Shown piece after piece: positions 28,236-35,869 of a DNA stretch of 46,463 nucleotides. The DNA comes from a virus, in the IMG/VR virus record IMGVR_UViG_3300010885_067607, positions 1 through 46,463 of that record. One strand, given 5' to 3'. Made by a program: the position numbers and the translations under genes. Below the pieces are notes generated by a model that saw nothing but the letters and a program-made list of their open reading frames with translations, did no database searches and was not told the DNA's origin. The stretch's first letter is position 1. Every line of letters begins with the position of its first letter.

Positions 28236-28601
28236 ATGAATTGGTCTAATAATATTGTGAAATTAGATCTGAGGATGTGTAAGTCTTTGGAGGATTGTAG
28301 AATACTCAGAGACGATAATGATATTCCCCAAGATTTAATTTCTGAAGAAAAATTGTTCAGTTACAAAGATGTAATTGATGTATTCTTCTATGATAAATTG
28401 ACGTTCAACATTATAGCTATAATAAGTAGTGATTCCGAAAAGATTCAATTTACAGATGATTTCGTAAATTATATGTTTGATTTGAAACCCTTGCAATTCA
28501 AAAGAAGAAAGTTGGATTTAGATGAAATACTCGATAAGATAAACCTTATGGGCATAAAATCCCTTAATCAACAAGAAAAAAGGTTTTTAAGAAAATTATA
28601 A
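28236..28601 (+). CDS. Small unknown protein, paralogue of 25097-25516
   Basis: A 121-residue protein from ATG 28236. It shares the FVNYMFDLKPL block and the C-terminal DEILDKINLMGIKSLNQQEK helix with the protein at 25097-25516, and these two genes flank the 865-residue gene on either side. The N-terminal region (VKLDLRMCKSLEDCRI) is unrelated to its paralogue at a glance. No catalytic residues stand out. The host-type promoter of the paralogue is not matched here; the upstream stretch holds only AAATATATTATAG. Confidence 0.55.
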   Translation: MNWSNNIVKLDLRMCKSLEDCRILRDDNDIPQDLISEEKLFSYKDVIDVFFYDKLTFNIIAIISSDSEKIQFTDDFVNYMFDLKPLQFKRRKLDLDEILDKINLMGIKSLNQQEKRFLRKL

Positions 28602-28697
28602 ATAATTTTTTTCTTAGTAGTCTTTTTTTTTCAATAAATTTCAATAACTAAAAATTACTTATAAATCTATATAGATATATAAAAATGTTAGATATTT

Positions 28698-28985
28698 ATG
28701 CGATTTACAGAATTAATTTACGGGGACAAAAAGATTACAAATCAATCAGAGATAGAAGCCGTCCTCGAAAAAAATAATTTCCATTGGTTAATAGATTCAG
28801 AAATTGAAAATGCACAAATCGAAATCAGAAGAAACACTTTGATTTGGCATGGGGGTAATTTTTATTCAGGATTCTGGAATTACGGAATTTTTAAAAATGG
28901 TAATTTTTATGGTACTTTTGAAAATGGTATCTTTGAAAATGGAAATCTCTATGGTAAGTTTCTAAGTGGTGTAAAACTGGTCTAG
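28698..28985 (+). CDS. Small MORN-like repeat protein
   Basis: A 95-residue protein from ATG 28698; an out-of-frame ATG at 28685 opens only a short frame. The C-terminal 45 residues are a run of short aromatic-Gly repeats (GGNFYSGFWNYGIF, KNGNFYGTFENGIF, ENGNLYGKF), like MORN or related beta-hairpin repeats, about five or six in a row. The N-terminal half is an ordinary mixed domain. Such repeats can build a small beta-sheet platform for protein or lipid contact; no function can be assigned. It sits 23 bases upstream of the next gene, so both are probably on one transcript. Confidence 0.55.
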   Translation: MRFTELIYGDKKITNQSEIEAVLEKNNFHWLIDSEIENAQIEIRRNTLIWHGGNFYSGFWNYGIFKNGNFYGTFENGIFENGNLYGKFLSGVKLV

Positions 28986-29008
28986 ATATAAAAAATTAGA
29001 CTTTTTAT

Positions 29009-29458
29009 ATGGGAAAGAAACGATTAACAAGACAAAATTGTATCAAGGATGATTTATTGGACGATATTAGAGTCATCGAAAAGGAAAACGGGCAAACATT
29101 TTATGAAATCGAGGAGAATATAACAGAAGATGTAGCTGAAGCCGTTGCCTTAATGATGAGAAACACAAGAGTAGATAAATCTATCTGGGCAAAAGAATTG
29201 AATATTGATTTAGATACGGTTGATTGTCGAAGATGTTTATATTGGTTGACTGGTGGTGATAAGGAGTGGATAAAATTGAATAATTACTCGAAGCCTTGGA
29301 ATCAATGTGATAGTTTGTTTGGAGATGAATTTGAATTTGTGGTTAGGTGGATTTTAAAAAAGTCTAAAAATTTGGGAGAAATAAGAGATTCCTTTATTGA
29401 ACATTTGAATTTGCCAGTCCTGTATGAATTTGCATTGAGTAAAAATCTTGTAAAATAA
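29009..29458 (+). CDS. Unknown 149-residue protein
   Basis: ATG 29009 gives a soluble, mostly helical protein with a basic start (MGKKRLTRQNCIKDD), an acidic middle (EENITEDVAEAVALMM) and five scattered cysteines, including CRRC at ~74-77. The Cys pattern lacks a second CxxC, so a zinc site is not supported. AKELNIDLDTVDCRRCLYWL could be a helix-turn-helix-like segment, but this is weak. It is followed directly by an intrinsic terminator and ends the short run that starts at 28698. Confidence 0.55.
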   Translation: MGKKRLTRQNCIKDDLLDDIRVIEKENGQTFYEIEENITEDVAEAVALMMRNTRVDKSIWAKELNIDLDTVDCRRCLYWLTGGDKEWIKLNNYSKPWNQCDSLFGDEFEFVVRWILKKSKNLGEIRDSFIEHLNLPVLYEFALSKNLVK

Positions 29459-29463
29459 AAATT

Positions 29464-29491
29464 AACCCACCAAAATTGGTGGGTTTTTTAT
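29464..29491 (+). terminator. Intrinsic terminator
   Basis: A perfect 10-bp stem AACCCACCAA / TTGGTGGGTT (29464-29473 and 29476-29485) with a 2-base nominal loop (in practice 4 or more bases) is followed by a T run. It lies just after the stop at 29458. Confidence 0.9.
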
Positions 29492-29492
29492 T

Positions 29493-29502
29493 TAAATATA
29501 TA
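29493..29502 (+). promoter_or_regulatory. Candidate late promoter box TAAATATATA
   Basis: The box overlaps the T tail of the preceding terminator and ends five bases before ATG 29508, so one transcript ends and another begins within about 20 bases. Confidence 0.45.
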
Positions 29503-29507
29503 CTTAT

Positions 29508-30359
29508 ATGAATAAAGGTATTTTTATAGATCTTAATGTTTTATTAGAAATGGACAATCAAGCTTGGGTTGTTGATAAAACAAAAGCTAATACTCCTATT
29601 TTGAAGATTTCAAAATCAGACTTTAATTTAATTAAAAGTGGAATATTCAAAAATCAAGGAAATAAAATGGATTTCAATGGTAGAAATTATTACCTACCAA
29701 CTGATTTGATGAATAAAATAAAGATTAAAACAAAATCATATAATGTAGATTTTGCAAACCTTGGTATTTCATTGCAGGAATTTATGAATAAAGACTTGAT
29801 TGATTCTATGGACTTCAAAATAAATGAGGAACTTATAGATGAGTTGAAAAATGAAATCTATGATATATTTGTGATTTGTTCGAAGCAGACAAAAAGATCT
29901 CATGAAACAATTCTGGAAAAATTGAAAGAAGAATTTAATAGTAAAGGACTTCAAATAAAAACCTTTTATCCGATATCCGAAAATTTTATGAACATTAATG
30001 GTGATGATATAAAATATAAAAAGATGAAGTTATTGGTTCAACACTTAGTCGGATATAAAACAGATGGTAATAAATTCATCGACGAGGAAATTACAAGATA
30101 TGACCAAGTGCATTTCTACGATAATTATAATGAAACTTTGAAGATTCAAAAAGAAGTTAATAATCTATTAGAATTTCTATTATCGAGGACTGTGGATGGA
30201 TTGAGGAGTGTTATAAAAGAAAATGTACAAGATTTCAAACCTTGTCTTTGGGTACATAAAGAAAATGAAAATAAAATGAATAAGAGGAGTTCGGAAAAAG
30301 TTATCTTGAACATATCTAAGATAGTCAAAACTTTTGAGAATTTTAATCCTTATTCTTGA
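29508..30359 (+). CDS. Conserved T4-type phage protein of unknown function
   Basis: A 283-residue protein from ATG 29508. ILKISKSDFNLIKSGIF, then NGRNYYLPTDLMNKIKIK and GISLQEFMNKDLID, form a block I recall from T4-like cyanophage proteins of unknown role. The C-terminal half has a Rossmann/HAD-like rhythm: DIFVICSKQTKRSHETILEK, then a long helix, then YDQVHFYDNYNETLK. An acidic FIDLN near the N-terminus could be a HAD nucleophile loop, but the usual DxD is absent, so phosphatase activity is doubtful. The last 17 bases overlap the 3' end of the convergent gene at 30343-30951. Confidence 0.5.
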   Translation: MNKGIFIDLNVLLEMDNQAWVVDKTKANTPILKISKSDFNLIKSGIFKNQGNKMDFNGRNYYLPTDLMNKIKIKTKSYNVDFANLGISLQEFMNKDLIDSMDFKINEELIDELKNEIYDIFVICSKQTKRSHETILEKLKEEFNSKGLQIKTFYPISENFMNINGDDIKYKKMKLLVQHLVGYKTDGNKFIDEEITRYDQVHFYDNYNETLKIQKEVNNLLEFLLSRTVDGLRSVIKENVQDFKPCLWVHKENENKMNKRSSEKVILNISKIVKTFENFNPYS

Positions 30360-30951
30360 TTATTTTTTCGATCATATCATTAAGACTTCTCGCATCCACA
30401 ATCTTACCATCAGTCTTGGTTTCTAAACCTTGTTCAATCTTAACTTGTTTGATATTCTCCATCATACGATCATAGTCCTTTCTCATGTCTCGGTAATACT
30501 TTTCGAGTTCGGTTCTTTGACTTTGTGCAAACTTTATATTATCTCTTATTTGGGAAATTGATTGATTTACTACTTCGTGCATTCTAGCAGATGAATCTCC
30601 GTTATCAACTTGCTTCAACTGTGTCAAAAAGTTCTTTCTAGTCATTCTTTGAAGGAATATAGTTTCAGCATAGACTTGGGCGTCTTCTTTTACCTTTTTG
30701 ACCAAATATTTATTTTCTTCTATACCTGTAATATCTCCGAAATAAAGTTCAAAAAGAGCGTCTAAGACTTCTTCAGCCGATTCTACACTTTCAACTAAAT
30801 CTTTATCGTAGTCGTAAATTTGAATTTCCCCTAAATCGGGCAAGTCTTCCCTTTTAGCTAGGTATTTGGATATATCTAAATCCTTGTTTTCATCTTGGAT
30901 TCTTGAAAATTCTTCTTGTAAACTGTTTAATTTCTGCTCCTTCTTATTCAT
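30343..30951 (-). CDS. Coiled-coil protein, candidate small terminase subunit
   Basis: The frame opens upstream inside the large terminase gene, but ATG 30951, just outside it, is the plausible start, giving 202 residues. The protein is almost all helical and highly charged: an N-terminal coil (MNKKEQKLNSLQEEFSRIQ), an acidic middle (EIQIYDYDKDLVESVESAEE), a helical core and a long C-terminal coil (~140-180). T4 gp16 is a ~164-residue helical coiled-coil protein, and this gene starts 45 bases from the large terminase start, in the opposite direction. Function is inferred from position and coil content; no sequence motif proves it. Confidence 0.4.
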   Translation of the reverse strand: MNKKEQKLNSLQEEFSRIQDENKDLDISKYLAKREDLPDLGEIQIYDYDKDLVESVESAEEVLDALFELYFGDITGIEENKYLVKKVKEDAQVYAETIFLQRMTRKNFLTQLKQVDNGDSSARMHEVVNQSISQIRDNIKFAQSQRTELEKYYRDMRKDYDRMMENIKQVKIEQGLETKTDGKIVDARSLNDMIEKIIKNKD

Positions 30952-30996
30952 ACGAGCCTTGTAAATTTCCCATATATATCGAAAAAAAGGTCTTTC

Positions 30997-33132
30997 ATGG
31001 CTGAAAAAAGAGAAGCGGAAGAGGAAAGGAAGATTGTATTTACCAGTGATCTTGTTAACGAAACGACAAACAAGATCAATGATGGTGTAATTGTTAAGAG
31101 ATACCAAAACCCATGGTTTCAAAATGAAGTTGGGGTTAGAAGGTCCGGTTTGACCTTTATGGTAACCGATGAGGAAATACAAGAGTACATTCGATGTAAG
31201 TTAGATATTCAGTATTTCGCTGAAAAATACTGTAGAATAAAAACAGAAGATGGATCGGTTCAGAATATTAAACTTAGAGACTATCAAAGAGATATCCTGG
31301 ATCTTTATACAAAAAATAGATTTAGTATTCTATGTGGTTCGAGACAAATTGGTAAGACGGTAAATGCTGCAATAACCATGCTTCATTTTATCACTTTTAA
31401 TAATGATAAAAACATAATGATTGTTGCCAACATCAGAAGCACAACAATAGAAATCATAGACAAGATAAAGAACATTTATATACAATTACCATTCTTTTTG
31501 AAAGTTGGTATTAAAAACTGGAATCAACAATCGATAATTTTTGAGAATGGGTGTAGGATTAAATCTTCAGCTAGGAGTAAAACCCCAGCCATTGGTTATA
31601 CAATTGACTTTCTTTATCTTGATGAATTTGCCCACATACCAGCTAATATTATAGAACCATACTATACCGCTGCCTTTCCAACGGTATCAGCTATTGAAAA
31701 TTCTAAAATTGTTATAACTTCTACTCCTAATGGTATGAACTTATTTTATAAGTTATTAAGTGATTCGGAAAGACCAGAAGGTGATCCATTGAAAAATAAC
31801 TATAAAGCAATGAGAGTTTATTGGTATCAAGTTTCGGGTAGGTTTGTTACTTATTTCAAACTGAATAATCACAAACTACATGATTTCGGGTTGACAAAAG
31901 AAGAAGTTTTTAACAGTGTCCAAGATACATTTGGAGATATAACAAAGGTGGAAATGAAATTCCACACGGATAGTATGAAAGATATAATTTATGTGTATAA
32001 TAACGATCTTTGTAGTGATCAAATGGTTAAATCTCTCAACATGACAAATTCGGAGGGTAAAGAAATATCAATTTATAATATATCTGAGGTGACTACTTGG
32101 AAAGAGGAAGCGATAAAAGACATTGGTGGGGAGGATGCTTTTAATCAAGAGTATGGACTTAGGTTTATAAATGCTACTAGATCCTTACTAAGTGAACATA
32201 TAATAGAAAATTTACTTAATGGTAAAAAGAATTATATCTATGAAAAAATTGAAGAACTAGAAAATCGTTTAAAATTTCCATATTCTGAACTAGTTTGGGT
32301 AGATGATCCTTCTGTTTTTCTTCCTTTGGAGAGGAAGTCAATAAAGGGTATTATGTCAATTGACATCTCGGAGGGTCTAGGTCAAGATTATTCGATCATA
32401 AATATTTTCAAAATATCCTCTAAAGATGATTCTACAATTGAATCTCAACATCAAACTTACACAAATTTTTCTGATTTTTTCTGTTTAGAGCAAATAGGTA
32501 TGTATAGGTCAAACCATGTTTCTGTGAAACAATTAGCAGAGATATTCTACGTCTTGTTATTTGAATATTTCGACTATGAAAATTTCAAAGTTGTTTTAGA
32601 ATTAAATAATTACGGAAATGAATTTCTAGCACATTTGCCAAATATTTTCAATGGTAATAATAATTATGGTTCGAGTGTATTTTTTAGATACAAACATAGA
32701 GTCGATGCAACAGAAGAAAAAGTAGGTTTAAAGATTGGTGAAAATAAGAATATGTTAGTCAAAGAATACCAGGATTGTATGGATAAGAAAAACTTCATAA
32801 TAACTAATGAAGATAATATAAGAGAAATTACAACATTTGTCAAGCATATTACGAGTTCGGGTAATATCAGATACGCTGCTGATATGGGACATGACGATAC
32901 GGTCATGTCCATTATAAACCTATCGAGTGTTTTTTCAAAGTATGAGTTTAAAGAAATGGTTGAGGATTACGCTCCTAAATTATTAGATCCTACTAAAATG
33001 TCCTATTTCAGAAATCTTTTGGGAAAAGTAGATTATGTAGAGGGGGTAGATTACCAAGCTTTATTAAACGTAAATAAAAGAAGAAGGATGTATAATAATT
33101 TGGTATCTCAATCAACTAGAAACCTATTTTAG
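30997..33132 (+). CDS. Terminase large subunit (gp17-like packaging ATPase/nuclease)
   Basis: A 711-residue protein from ATG 30997. Walker A is GSRQIGKT (residues 114-121), with the SRQxGKT form typical of gp17. Walker B is LYLDE (~206-210), followed by FAHIPANII. The coupling motif is TSTPNG (~241-246). The C-terminal RNase-H-like nuclease has its acidic residues in MSIDISEGLGQDYS (~452-465), VVLELNNYG (~531-539) and AADMGHDDT (~627-635). It packages DNA into the prohead by ATP hydrolysis and cuts the concatemer. It is about 100 residues longer than T4 gp17. The upstream box is a weak CATATATATC. The stop is one base from that of the convergent clpS-like gene. Confidence 0.96.
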   Translation: MAEKREAEEERKIVFTSDLVNETTNKINDGVIVKRYQNPWFQNEVGVRRSGLTFMVTDEEIQEYIRCKLDIQYFAEKYCRIKTEDGSVQNIKLRDYQRDILDLYTKNRFSILCGSRQIGKTVNAAITMLHFITFNNDKNIMIVANIRSTTIEIIDKIKNIYIQLPFFLKVGIKNWNQQSIIFENGCRIKSSARSKTPAIGYTIDFLYLDEFAHIPANIIEPYYTAAFPTVSAIENSKIVITSTPNGMNLFYKLLSDSERPEGDPLKNNYKAMRVYWYQVSGRFVTYFKLNNHKLHDFGLTKEEVFNSVQDTFGDITKVEMKFHTDSMKDIIYVYNNDLCSDQMVKSLNMTNSEGKEISIYNISEVTTWKEEAIKDIGGEDAFNQEYGLRFINATRSLLSEHIIENLLNGKKNYIYEKIEELENRLKFPYSELVWVDDPSVFLPLERKSIKGIMSIDISEGLGQDYSIINIFKISSKDDSTIESQHQTYTNFSDFFCLEQIGMYRSNHVSVKQLAEIFYVLLFEYFDYENFKVVLELNNYGNEFLAHLPNIFNGNNNYGSSVFFRYKHRVDATEEKVGLKIGENKNMLVKEYQDCMDKKNFIITNEDNIREITTFVKHITSSGNIRYAADMGHDDTVMSIINLSSVFSKYEFKEMVEDYAPKLLDPTKMSYFRNLLGKVDYVEGVDYQALLNVNKRRRMYNNLVSQSTRNLF

Positions 33133-33133
33133 A

Positions 33134-33415
33134 CTAAGCAATCTCAATAGTTACACTAAGACCATTAGATTTTAGTTTCTCGTAAATACTTTTTATTGTA
33201 TCTTGATCTCCTCTTTTGACATCACATTTGCCCGTGAAATGTACAATGTGAGCACATTGTGAGGCTTGTTCGGGTCCATGTTCACAGTGTTTAATTAGAC
33301 AATTTATGACGTGGTCAAATGAATTGTAATCGTCGTTGTGGAGGATTAAGATATATGGTTGGCTCAAAAGCTCTTCTAGTTGATAACTGACTTGTTCTCT
33401 TGTAATTGTTGACAT
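33134..33415 (-). CDS. clpS: ClpS-like N-degron adaptor
   Basis: A 93-residue protein from ATG 33415. YILILHNDDYNSFDHVIN (residues ~21-38) and QCAHIVHFTGKCDVKRGD (~53-70) match the ClpS core. The Asn-Asp-Asp of the substrate pocket (27-29) and the conserved His (59) are retained. The C-terminal strand GLSVTIE is also typical. ClpS delivers proteins with destabilising N-terminal residues to ClpAP. The closest recalled likeness is to short flavobacterial ClpS, so acquisition from a host is likely. A TAAATATATA box lies 6 bases upstream, which would make it a late gene. It lies among virion genes, between terminase and putative lysis genes. Confidence 0.88.
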   Translation of the reverse strand: MSTITREQVSYQLEELLSQPYILILHNDDYNSFDHVINCLIKHCEHGPEQASQCAHIVHFTGKCDVKRGDQDTIKSIYEKLKSNGLSVTIEIA

Positions 33416-33421
33416 ATTAAC

Positions 33422-33431
33422 TATATATTTA
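33422..33431 (-). promoter_or_regulatory. Candidate late promoter box TAAATATATA for clpS
   Basis: Minus-strand box ending 6 bases before ATG 33415. Confidence 0.45.
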
Positions 33432-33448
33432 AATGGAAAACTATACTA

Positions 33449-33458
33449 CAAATATATA
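33449..33458 (+). promoter_or_regulatory. Candidate promoter box CAAATATATA
   Basis: Plus-strand box 16 bases before ATG 33475, divergent from the clpS box. Confidence 0.35.
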
Positions 33459-33474
33459 AAAAAAAAATCATTTT

Positions 33475-33912
33475 ATGCAAAAATTTCTCATAATATTTTT
33501 AATTATTTTTTTATTGGGGGGTATAGCTTATTGGGGAGTAAAGTTTAAGTTTCCAAATTTTGATTTTTCAAAACTAAATCCATTCAAAAAATCGGATTTA
33601 GAATTGACCGAAGAACGATTAATAAAAAGAATAAAACTACTAGAATCTAAAAGTGACTCATTAGATCCTATAATTTCTAGATATCAAACGAGAACAGATA
33701 GTCTTATCAAAGTAGACTCAATAATTGATTTGAAAATAATTAACCTAAAAGAAAAGGACTTGCAATTAGAAAAGAAATTTACACAGTCTAAAGATTCTTT
33801 ATCAAAATATAGAAATATACTAAAAGACGCTATGAAGAAATATGAAGAGTTGAAGAAAAATAAAAAGACTCCATCAAATAAAGAAACCATAGATTTTTTC
33901 AAAAAATATTAA
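33475..33912 (+). CDS. Single-pass membrane protein with coiled coil, possible inner-membrane spanin
   Basis: A 145-residue protein. Residues ~3-23 (FLIIFLIIFLLGGIAYWGV) form one membrane helix. The remaining ~110 residues are a charged, heptad-rich coiled coil with no globular domain. An N-terminal anchor plus periplasmic coil is the layout of an i-spanin. The next gene, 4 bases downstream, is a secreted coiled-coil protein, the arrangement expected of a spanin pair. However, spanins diverge too much for motif recognition, and no lysozyme or holin is evident beside them, so a structural role remains possible. Confidence 0.4.
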   Translation: MQKFLIIFLIIFLLGGIAYWGVKFKFPNFDFSKLNPFKKSDLELTEERLIKRIKLLESKSDSLDPIISRYQTRTDSLIKVDSIIDLKIINLKEKDLQLEKKFTQSKDSLSKYRNILKDAMKKYEELKKNKKTPSNKETIDFFKKY

Positions 33913-33916
33913 GTTT

Positions 33917-34408
33917 ATGAAAAAGATTATAACTCTAATTTTGCTATCAGTTTTTAACTATTGTGTTATTGCACAAGATCTTCCTAAATATTATATTATA
34001 AATGGTGATACGATTGGTATGACTTTATCAATGAAGCAGGTAAAAAAAATAAAAAATGATTTAGAAATAAAAAATGTTTTGGAAACGATGAAGATACAAT
34101 GTGATTCACTTTCCAACAAATCAAAAAATCAAGAAAAAGAGTGTGATGAAAGAATATCGTCTAAAGATAAAATAATTTATGGATTAGATACTTCCATAAT
34201 TTCCAAAAGGAACCGTATTTCTAGTCTAAATGGTGAATTATTAGCTACCAAAAGTCAAAGAGATATCCTCAAACAAGCTTCTCTATCGAAGGATAGTTTG
34301 AATACTACTGTAAATTTACGATTATCTGAGGTTAAAACATCTAGAAATTTTTGGATGGGTGGGTCAATATTATTTTTTATAACGACATTATCACTATTAC
34401 TTCATTAA
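33917..34408 (+). CDS. Secreted coiled-coil protein with C-terminal membrane helix, possible spanin partner
   Basis: A 163-residue protein starting 4 bases after the previous stop. Residues 1-19 (MKKIITLILLSVFNYCVIA) form a signal peptide with a VIA|Q cleavage site. NYC lacks a good lipobox, so lipoprotein processing is not supported. KYYIINGDTIGMTLSMKQV (~24-42) resembles a domain in Bacteroidota-phage periplasmic proteins. Residues ~45-140 form a coiled coil, and ~143-161 (NFWMGGSILFFITTLSLLL) a C-terminal membrane helix. Together these could bridge the periplasm like a unimolecular or paired spanin. This is an inference from topology. Confidence 0.4.
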   Translation: MKKIITLILLSVFNYCVIAQDLPKYYIINGDTIGMTLSMKQVKKIKNDLEIKNVLETMKIQCDSLSNKSKNQEKECDERISSKDKIIYGLDTSIISKRNRISSLNGELLATKSQRDILKQASLSKDSLNTTVNLRLSEVKTSRNFWMGGSILFFITTLSLLLH

Positions 34409-34427
34409 AAAAATTGATATTTTTATT

Positions 34428-34437
34428 ATAATATATA
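34428..34437 (+). promoter_or_regulatory. Candidate late promoter box ATAATATATA
   Basis: Plus-strand box 31 bases before ATG 34469. Confidence 0.4.
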
Positions 34438-34468
34438 ACATACACATTAAAAAAATTATTGTTTGAAA

Positions 34469-35032
34469 ATGAACCATATCAGAAAATTTCAGTCCTTTAG
34501 AAAGGGTAAAAAAAGAGAAGAAATCATCCAAGAAGCGGTGTTTCAAGTAAATGATATCTATAAAGTAAAAACCACTATTGATATCCCTCAATCTTTGATT
34601 AATGCTTATGTTAAGAAAGTAAAGGATAATACTGGTAAAAATCTGAGACAATTTTTCGGTGATATGGACATTGCTGAAGAAATTGTAAAATTTGTAGCTC
34701 AATCTGGATTAGATGCTGACACACTATCTGCAACAGCTTTAGTTGGTGGTGCACAGGGACAAGCACAGGGTCAAGGACAGGCTCAGCCACAAGCTCAGAC
34801 TGAACCACAGGCACAATCTCAACCACAAACGCAAGGTCAAGTTCAAGTTCAAACCCAAGGCGAAGAACAAGCTCAACCACAAGCTCAACCACAAGCTCAA
34901 GGTCAAGGTCAAGTTCAAACCCAAGGTGAAGGACAAGCTCAACCACAAGCTCAGGGTGAATTTGAGGAGGTTCAGGGTCAAGGACAGGCACAAGAAGAAG
35001 AGGAAGAGGGGGAAGAAGAGTTACCAGCTTAA
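34469..35032 (+). CDS. Gln/Ala-rich low-complexity protein with capsid-targeting-like N-terminus
   Basis: ATG 34469 is chosen over the TTG two codons upstream, giving 187 residues. MNHIRKFQSFRKGKKREE resembles the tag of other putative packaged proteins, and I-I-Q-E|A at ~20-24 fits a gp21-type cut. Residues ~20-92 form a compact domain that could bind DNA or protein. From ~93 on, the protein is GQAQ/PQAQ/VQTQ repeats, then an acidic tail (QEEEEEGEEELPA). Such acidic, disordered tails are seen in scaffold or internal proteins. The repeat DNA is imperfect, which suggests that the composition is maintained. Function unknown. Confidence 0.5.
   Translation: MNHIRKFQSFRKGKKREEIIQEAVFQVNDIYKVKTTIDIPQSLINAYVKKVKDNTGKNLRQFFGDMDIAEEIVKFVAQSGLDADTLSATALVGGAQGQAQGQGQAQPQAQTEPQAQSQPQTQGQVQVQTQGEEQAQPQAQPQAQGQGQVQTQGEGQAQPQAQGEFEEVQGQGQAQEEEEEGEEELPA
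34749..34993 (+). repeat. Imperfect Gln-Ala codon repeats (GQAQ/PQAQ)
   Basis: A low-complexity stretch of CAAGCTCAACCA-like hexamers and dodecamers encodes the Gln/Ala-rich tail. Period lengths vary, unlike the strict 24-bp repeat of the portal gene. Confidence 0.8.
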
Positions 35033-35068
35033 TATTAAACTTAGGCAGTTACTGAGATATAATTTTTT

Positions 35069-35833
35069 ATGATTGTGGCCTCAGTGGTGACCGTCCCTGG
35101 TCGGACAAATGATTTGATATCTGTACTTGATGACTTATTGAAAAGTACAAGATTGCCAAATTTTCTTTATGTTTCGGTCAGTAAATTTTACCCAAGATTG
35201 GATAAATCCTTCTCGGAAAAAGATTTAGAAATTTTAGAAAACTATTTAAAAAACTATCCTATCGAAAATAGGATAGTTTTTTATGATATAGACCTAGGCC
35301 CTTGTTTGAAATTATTGACACCTATCAAAGAACATGATTTTTCTGATGATGATGATATTTTGATATTTGATGACGATAACGGTTTGTTTCCAACTGCTTT
35401 GGAGTGTTTAGTTAATATCTCTGAAAGATGTGGGAAGAGTTCTGTTTATGGTATAATGGGTGTTTCTTCTGGTAATTTTATACATGGTGAATACATAACA
35501 AGTGGAGATTACTATCCAGTTGATGTTTTGGGTGGTTATCGAGGTGTTTTATACCCTGTTCGTACTATTGATATTGGGAAATTGGAAAAGTGGGTAGATA
35601 TGTTTGTAATGGGTTTTGGTGAACATAATATGATTGCGATGCATGACGATCATATTTTTAGTTATTATTTAAAATTTAATAAAATTGAAAGTAGGGTGGT
35701 AAATGTTCATCCTAAAGATGGTCTTAATTATTGGCCAAAACCTAATAATAATGGTATATTTCAAGATTCTAGATTGAACGAATCTTTGAAAATATTAGAT
35801 AAAGTATTATTAGATAACAATATAGTTCTATAA
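35069..35833 (+). CDS. Putative GT-A-type glycosyltransferase
   Basis: A 254-residue protein from ATG 35069. The N-terminal TVPGRTNDLISVLDDLLKS is a nucleotide-sugar-binding start, and DDDILIFDDDNGLF (~93-107) gives the DxD-type metal site at 101-103. GGYRGVLYPVRTI (~155-167) and AMHDDHIFSYYLKF (~190-203) fit acceptor and catalytic loops of GT-A enzymes. It would transfer a sugar to phage DNA, virion protein or host surface; the substrate cannot be read. There is no signal peptide. A strong hairpin lies inside the gene. It sits 36 bases after the Gln/Ala-rich gene and 36 before the next. Confidence 0.75.
   Translation: MIVASVVTVPGRTNDLISVLDDLLKSTRLPNFLYVSVSKFYPRLDKSFSEKDLEILENYLKNYPIENRIVFYDIDLGPCLKLLTPIKEHDFSDDDDILIFDDDNGLFPTALECLVNISERCGKSSVYGIMGVSSGNFIHGEYITSGDYYPVDVLGGYRGVLYPVRTIDIGKLEKWVDMFVMGFGEHNMIAMHDDHIFSYYLKFNKIESRVVNVHPKDGLNYWPKPNNNGIFQDSRLNESLKILDKVLLDNNIVL
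35248..35282 (+). promoter_or_regulatory. Perfect 15-bp hairpin with T-rich 3' arm inside the glycosyltransferase gene
   Basis: Arms 35248-35262 and 35268-35282 are perfect complements around the loop CGAAA. The 3' arm ends in a T run, like an intrinsic terminator, but the T run is part of the stem and the gene continues. Confidence 0.6.
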
Positions 35834-35855
35834 ATCAACGAAATATCTTTCTATA

Positions 35856-35865
35856 TTAATATATA
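35856..35865 (+). promoter_or_regulatory. Candidate late promoter box TTAATATATA
   Basis: Exact box four bases before ATG 35870. Confidence 0.5.
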
Positions 35866-35869
35866 GAAT

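Noticed and set aside
29508-30359. HAD phosphatase or polynucleotide kinase
   Set aside because: The N-terminal FIDLN lacks the DxD nucleophile motif and the other HAD motifs are only loosely similar.
31180-31182. Upstream start (279 residues) for the gene at 30343-30951
   Set aside because: It would overlap the large terminase start by ~185 bases; ATG 30951 is outside that gene and begins the coiled coil.
34611-34991. Minus-strand frames over the Gln/Ala repeat
   Set aside because: Leu/Val-rich pseudo-hydrophobic frames arise from the complement of CAA/GCT repeats; no start context or box.
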